64,000 nucleotides of DNA from Cohnella panacarvi Gsoil 349 (GTDB lineage Bacteria > Bacillota > Bacilli > Paenibacillales > Paenibacillaceae). The translations under genes were made by a program, and so were the position numbers. Numbering within the stretch: position 1 is the first letter of the stretch; the number at the start of each line of letters is the position of its first letter. Under the pieces are notes generated by a model that made no database searches, was not told the origin of the DNA, and worked only from the letters and a program-made list of their open reading frames with translations. This document shows positions 60,700-64,000 of the stretch, one piece after another. The stretch is from positions 2,297,604-2,361,603 of the forward strand of contig NZ_KI911563.1 in assembly GCF_000515335.1 (NCBI RefSeq), given 5' to 3'.

Positions 60700-62189
60700 C
60701 CCATTTTCGGAAATAAATCCTTAAGTCGCTCATAAGCTTCCCGATATACGCTAATGACTTGCTCATAAACCTGTCGGTGGTTTATGTTAGGCGCATGTTC
60801 ACGCTGTATGCGAACCGTTCTTCTAACCGCATCAGCATAGCTGTCATAAACACCCGTACCGACACCAGCCAGAATCGCTGCTCCGAGCGTAGTCGCAGCG
60901 TCAGAAGAAGGAATTTTAATCGTTTTCCCTGTGATATCCGCTTTTATTTGTGTCCATTCGACACTATTGGCTGCTCCGCCAACACTATATAAGGTATGAA
61001 TAGATACACCGCTTTCTAATGCCGTACTCAGATTATGCTGCAGGGCCAACGCGCAACCCTCCATGATAGCCCTGTACATATGCTCCTTGGTTTTCTCATA
61101 GGATAGCCCCATAAAAACACCCTTCGCATCTACATCCCAAATCGGCGAACGTTCTCCAGCCATATAAGGAAGAAAGATCAATCCTTCACTTCCGGGGCGG
61201 ATGCGCGCAGCGGCTTCGCTAGCCTTATGGAAAAAATCCACATCCGTGCTGCAAGCGAATTCTCGCTTCATCCAGTTGAGGCTTCCGCCGCCAACCGTTC
61301 CGCCTTGCAGAATCCACAAGTCCTTTACCACATGACAGCTTAGGATGAGCTTTTCGTTCTTTACCGGACGCTCCATCACGATACTCATACCGCCAGCTTG
61401 GCCTCCTTGCTCTTGCACATCGCCAAGCCGAATTGCGCCTGCCCCAAGCGTTGCACAGGCTGCATCCAAACCGCCTGCTACTACGGGCGTCCCTACAGCA
61501 AGCCCCGTGCAATCTGCGGCAGCCGCGACGACATCCCCTACAACATCGCTGCATTCATAAATATCAGGCAGCCAATCAGTCGGTATACCCAGCTCTTTAG
61601 TGAGCTCATAGTCCCATTCTTTTGTTTCAATATTAAAGACATGAAGGCCGTTGCCCTGAGAGACATCCTGGGAATACTGTCCGGTTAATCGATAGACAAT
61701 GTAGCTGTTGCACTGCAGTATCTTTTTCGTCTTAAGAAAAAGCTCTGGCTCATGCTCCTTCATCCACATTATTTTCCCGGTGACATAGGATGGCGATACG
61801 GGATTGCCCGATAGGTCAAAGAGCTTCTCCGCGCCTATATTTCGCACCATGTCTTCACATTGCCGGGACGATCTGCGATCCAGCCATATCATGGCATTCC
61901 TTAGAGGCTTTCCCAAGTCATCCATGGGAATCATCGCGCCGCTCTGACCATCTACCCCAATCCCTCTAATGAGATGCGGAGCAATCTTGGTCACTGCAAA
62001 CATATCATGTAAATTGTCGCATACCGCACGCCACCAATCTTCGGGATTCTGTTCCGCGAAGCCAGGCTGAGGATAATGGGTAGGATAAACTTTCGTTCCT
62101 TGGTAGACGAGGGTTCCATCCGGATTGAAAAGCGCCAATTTGCAACCCGAGGTCCCCATATCAATACCAATTAAGTATTCATCTGACAT
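60693..62189 (-). CDS. FGGY-family carbohydrate kinase (xylulokinase-like)
   Basis: 498 residues. N-terminal phosphate-binding GIDMGTSGCKLALFNPDG, sugar-binding GQSGAMIPMD, and C-terminal YSVGGAANSVEWTQIKADITGKTI are typical FGGY features. It phosphorylates a ketose such as xylulose, tagatose or a related sugar. The order aldolase, kinase, dehydrogenase suggests polyol to ketose to ketose phosphate to triose units. If the aldolase acts directly on the product, the kinase may phosphorylate C1; the sequence does not tell. Confidence 0.88.
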   Translation of the reverse strand: MSDEYLIGIDMGTSGCKLALFNPDGTLVYQGTKVYPTHYPQPGFAEQNPEDWWRAVCDNLHDMFAVTKIAPHLIRGIGVDGQSGAMIPMDDLGKPLRNAMIWLDRRSSRQCEDMVRNIGAEKLFDLSGNPVSPSYVTGKIMWMKEHEPELFLKTKKILQCNSYIVYRLTGQYSQDVSQGNGLHVFNIETKEWDYELTKELGIPTDWLPDIYECSDVVGDVVAAAADCTGLAVGTPVVAGGLDAACATLGAGAIRLGDVQEQGGQAGGMSIVMERPVKNEKLILSCHVVKDLWILQGGTVGGGSLNWMKREFACSTDVDFFHKASEAAARIRPGSEGLIFLPYMAGERSPIWDVDAKGVFMGLSYEKTKEHMYRAIMEGCALALQHNLSTALESGVSIHTLYSVGGAANSVEWTQIKADITGKTIKIPSSDAATTLGAAILAGVGTGVYDSYADAVRRTVRIQREHAPNINHRQVYEQVISVYREAYERLKDLFPKMGW

Positions 62190-62224
62190 GGCTTAAGCCG
62201 CCTTTCCAAAAAAAGCCCCCTGCA

Positions 62225-63079
62225 CTAAGCTTTATTGATACATCCGCTCATGGTCATTTTTTCAATTGCGATCTGCCTCACAACCCTTTTTGCCTCTACC
62301 ATATAAGCACGTGGATCAAGCTCCGACGGCTTCTCTTTGAAAAATTGCTGTAAAGAGAGCGTAAATGCATTTTTCAGCTCCGTTGCCACATTCACTTTGG
62401 CCATGCCAAGAGCGACGCATTGCTTCACCTGCTCAGCCGGAATGCCAGAGCCGCCATGAAGCACTAGCGGGACATCGACCTTGCCTGCAATTTCAGCGAT
62501 TCGTTTGAAATCAATTTTGGGTTCTCCCTTATAGATCCCGTGTGCTGTTCCAATCGCCGGAGCCAAAGTTGATACGCCTGTTAATTCTACGAAGCGTTGA
62601 CACTCGTCTGGATCTGCCAGCGTAGCCATATGGTCCGCAACATCGATGTCATCTTCTACGCCGCCTACTTTTCCTAGCTCAGCCTCAACATTTACTTGAA
62701 GCGCCCGCGCGACCTCGACAACCTTTTGTGTCATCTCGACATTTGTCTCAAAAGGATGCATCGACTGATCGATCATGACCGAGGTGTATCCAGCTTTCAT
62801 ACATTTCATAATAAGATTGAAGTCTTGGCAGTGATCCAAATGAAGGGCAATGGGAATGCTTGCCTGCTTAGCCGCAGCCTGTGCAGCGCCTACAATATAA
62901 TCAATCCCCAAATGCTTAACTGTTCCTACCGTGGTTTGCAAAATGAGCGGAGAGCGGCTCTCCTCCGCAGCGTCTACAACCGCTTGCAGCATTTCAAGCG
63001 TATGCACATTAAAAGCCACAATCCCATAGCCTTGCTTCCTTGCTTCCAATAATAAGGGTGTCGACGAAACTAATGACAT
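62225..63079 (-). CDS. Class II ketose-bisphosphate aldolase (GatY/KbaY/FbaA family)
   Basis: 284 residues. Zinc and catalytic residues are in ALHLDHCQDFN, EAELGKVGG, APAIGTAHGIYKG and LVLHGGSGIP. The family cleaves fructose- or tagatose-1,6-bisphosphate or ketose-1-phosphates to dihydroxyacetone phosphate and an aldehyde. It is the first gene of the operon, with a promoter and candidate DeoR sites upstream. Confidence 0.92.
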   Translation of the reverse strand: MSLVSSTPLLLEARKQGYGIVAFNVHTLEMLQAVVDAAEESRSPLILQTTVGTVKHLGIDYIVGAAQAAAKQASIPIALHLDHCQDFNLIMKCMKAGYTSVMIDQSMHPFETNVEMTQKVVEVARALQVNVEAELGKVGGVEDDIDVADHMATLADPDECQRFVELTGVSTLAPAIGTAHGIYKGEPKIDFKRIAEIAGKVDVPLVLHGGSGIPAEQVKQCVALGMAKVNVATELKNAFTLSLQQFFKEKPSELDPRAYMVEAKRVVRQIAIEKMTMSGCINKA

Positions 63080-63126
63080 AGAATACTCTTCCCTTCTTTT
63101 AACCTGTTTTCAAATCAATAAAACTT

Positions 63127-63173
63127 CTTTCGATTAACTTTCGTATTATATTGTTTAATTTCATTTATGCCAT
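63127..63173 (-). promoter_or_regulatory. Promoter and candidate DeoR operator of the aldolase operon
   Basis: Minus-strand ATGGCA (63168-63173), 17-bp spacer, TATAAT (63145-63150). Two CGAAAG hexamers spaced 11 bp (63127-63132 and 63138-63143) lie at the predicted start. A further dyad TTTCATT/AATGAAA sits at 63220-63242. Confidence 0.6.
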
Positions 63174-63252
63174 CATACTATTTCTATTTCGAATAATTGT
63201 CAACATAGGACAAAAAAATTTTCATTCCGAAACCAAATGAAAGATTTCTATT

Positions 63253-63288
63253 AAAAGAGCGAGAGGCTTTCACCTCTCGCTCTTTTTC
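63253..63288. terminator. Bidirectional terminator between ugpQ copy 2 and the aldolase operon
   Basis: AAAGAGCGAGAGG/CCTCTCGCTCTTT, a 13-bp perfect stem with loop CTTTCA. TTTTT follows on the plus side and UUUUAAU on the minus side, where it would end the ugpQ transcript. Confidence 0.9.
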
Positions 63289-63322
63289 TGTGAAAGTCTT
63301 TACATCTTGCGAATGCGGTGCT

Positions 63323-64000
63323 TTAGGCTCGCTTAAGCTCAGGATGGCTCTCATAGAATGCAGCCCAGCGCTCCAGTTCATTGGTCGTAATCAGCGTCTC
63401 CGGATATTGCCGTGCGATGATTTCCATATCCGCAATCGTATCCACCGGCCACGGACCCACTTCCACGCCCTGCTCCATAATCATGCTCGCATACTGCTCC
63501 GTCAGCATCTTCATCGGCACGCCCAGCAGCTCGCAGCGGGTTTCCTTCAAGAAGGGGAACACATACGGCATGCTGCAGCTGGACGTTAGTCCAAGGCGAA
63601 TGTCCGCATCCAGCCCTCTCAGCCTCTGAATGCTGAAATGGTCGAAGCTGATGATGATGGTCTGCTCGAACGTATTGGTTTGGCGCAGAACATCCAGCGC
63701 TTTCTGCTCCAGTCCCGGGTACAAATCGCCCGCCTGCTTCAATTCCACCATCACGTTCAACTTCCCACGCAACAGCTTCATCGTCTCTTCCAACGTCGGA
63801 ATACGCTCGTGCGTCCCGATTCTCATCCGCTGGAGCTCCGCTAACGTATAATCCTTCACGTAGCCGCTATGGTCGCTCATCCGGTCCACCGTGTAGTCAT
63901 GCATCACGACAGGCACGCCGTCCTTGCTTAGCTGCACATCCAGCTCTACATACGTATAGCCGAGATCGACCGCCGCTTGGAACGAGGACAAGGTATTCTC
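63323..64000 (-). CDS. ugpQ: Glycerophosphodiester phosphodiesterase (UgpQ-like), copy 2, 5' end off the window
   Basis: The last 225 codons of a gene nearly identical to 46197-46922; only substitutions at 63377 and 63713 were seen. The start lies beyond the right edge. Flanking sequence before the stop codon differs completely from copy 1 and carries a normal terminator. Copy 2 may belong to an intact ugp operon outside the window. Confidence 0.92.
   Translation of the reverse strand, partial: ENTLSSFQAAVDLGYTYVELDVQLSKDGVPVVMHDYTVDRMSDHSGYVKDYTLAELQRMRIGTHERIPTLEETMKLLRGKLNVMVELKQAGDLYPGLEQKALDVLRQTNTFEQTIIISFDHFSIQRLRGLDADIRLGLTSSCSMPYVFPFLKETRCELLGVPMKMLTEQYASMIMEQGVEVGPWPVDTIADMEIIARQYPETLITTNELERWAAFYESHPELKRA

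Overview
The window looks like a chromosome segment of a spore-forming Gram-positive of the Paenibacillaceae (Paenibacillus/Cohnella type). The evidence is a GerA-type germinant-receptor operon with a small D subunit, a SleL/YaaH-type cortex hydrolase, DUF3243 and YdjO proteins, an RsbUVW-like partner switch, strong AGGAGG ribosome sites and many TTG/GTG starts. Most of the left 46 kb appears GC-rich; the right part (about 51.5-63.2 kb) is visibly AT-richer.

Layout. 1-6.8 kb: a minus-strand biosynthetic cluster with an AMP-forming ligase (cut by the edge), a BtrH-like cysteine acyltransferase, two acyl carrier proteins, a membrane-anchored 5'-nucleotidase and a three-gene ABC exporter. An orphan LuxR-type response regulator follows. 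8.1-12.2 kb: the plus-strand ger operon. 12.3-17.9 kb: an NmrA-like protein, DUF3243, and an unusual minus-strand unit of small ORFs, tRNA-His, a tRNA-Pro-like gene, a 41-aa ORF, an RtcB RNA ligase and an AAA+ ATPase. 18-19.4 kb: a glycosyltransferase with an Arg-rich tail. 19.4-23 kb: a ba3-type cytochrome oxidase with SCO and the tiny subunit IIa. 23.2-31.1 kb: a minisatellite, the spore hydrolase, hemerythrin and ScdA/RIC di-iron proteins with a possible Fnr-type promoter, a permuted GH3 beta-glucosidase, DUF1444 and Uma2. 31.3-37.2 kb: an RsbU/RsbV/RsbW-like module with a 1016-aa transporter/HEAT/cNMP protein, and a GNAT enzyme. 37.3-41.4 kb: a CstR-controlled sulfane-sulfur locus (CstR, DsrE-like, TusA, TusA-rhodanese, rhodanese-persulfide dioxygenase, TauE) with several operator-like palindromes. 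42-46 kb: AraC regulator, GH27 alpha-galactosidase, YdjO, a cold-shock protein with a structured leader, and two conserved small proteins.

46.2-51.3 kb is a wrecked ugp-like operon (glycerophosphodiesterase ugpQ, binding protein, two permeases, ATPase). It carries frameshifts and an indel-rich inverted copy of the ATPase 5' end. A nearly identical second ugpQ begins at 63323 and runs off the right edge, so the two copies form direct repeats around about 17 kb. Between them lie a STAND ATPase-TPR protein (possibly GutR-like) and polyol/sugar catabolism genes: HAD phosphatase, sorbitol-type dehydrogenase, ROK fructokinase, a second Zn dehydrogenase, MgtC, a DeoR repressor, a GatD-like dehydrogenase, an FGGY kinase and a class II aldolase.

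The strongest candidates for an undescribed system are the RtcB-AAA unit with embedded tRNA genes and short ORFs (13967-17885) and the BtrH/ACP/ligase/exporter cluster (1-6783). All positions and motifs were read by eye. Family assignments rest on motif recognition, not on database searches.
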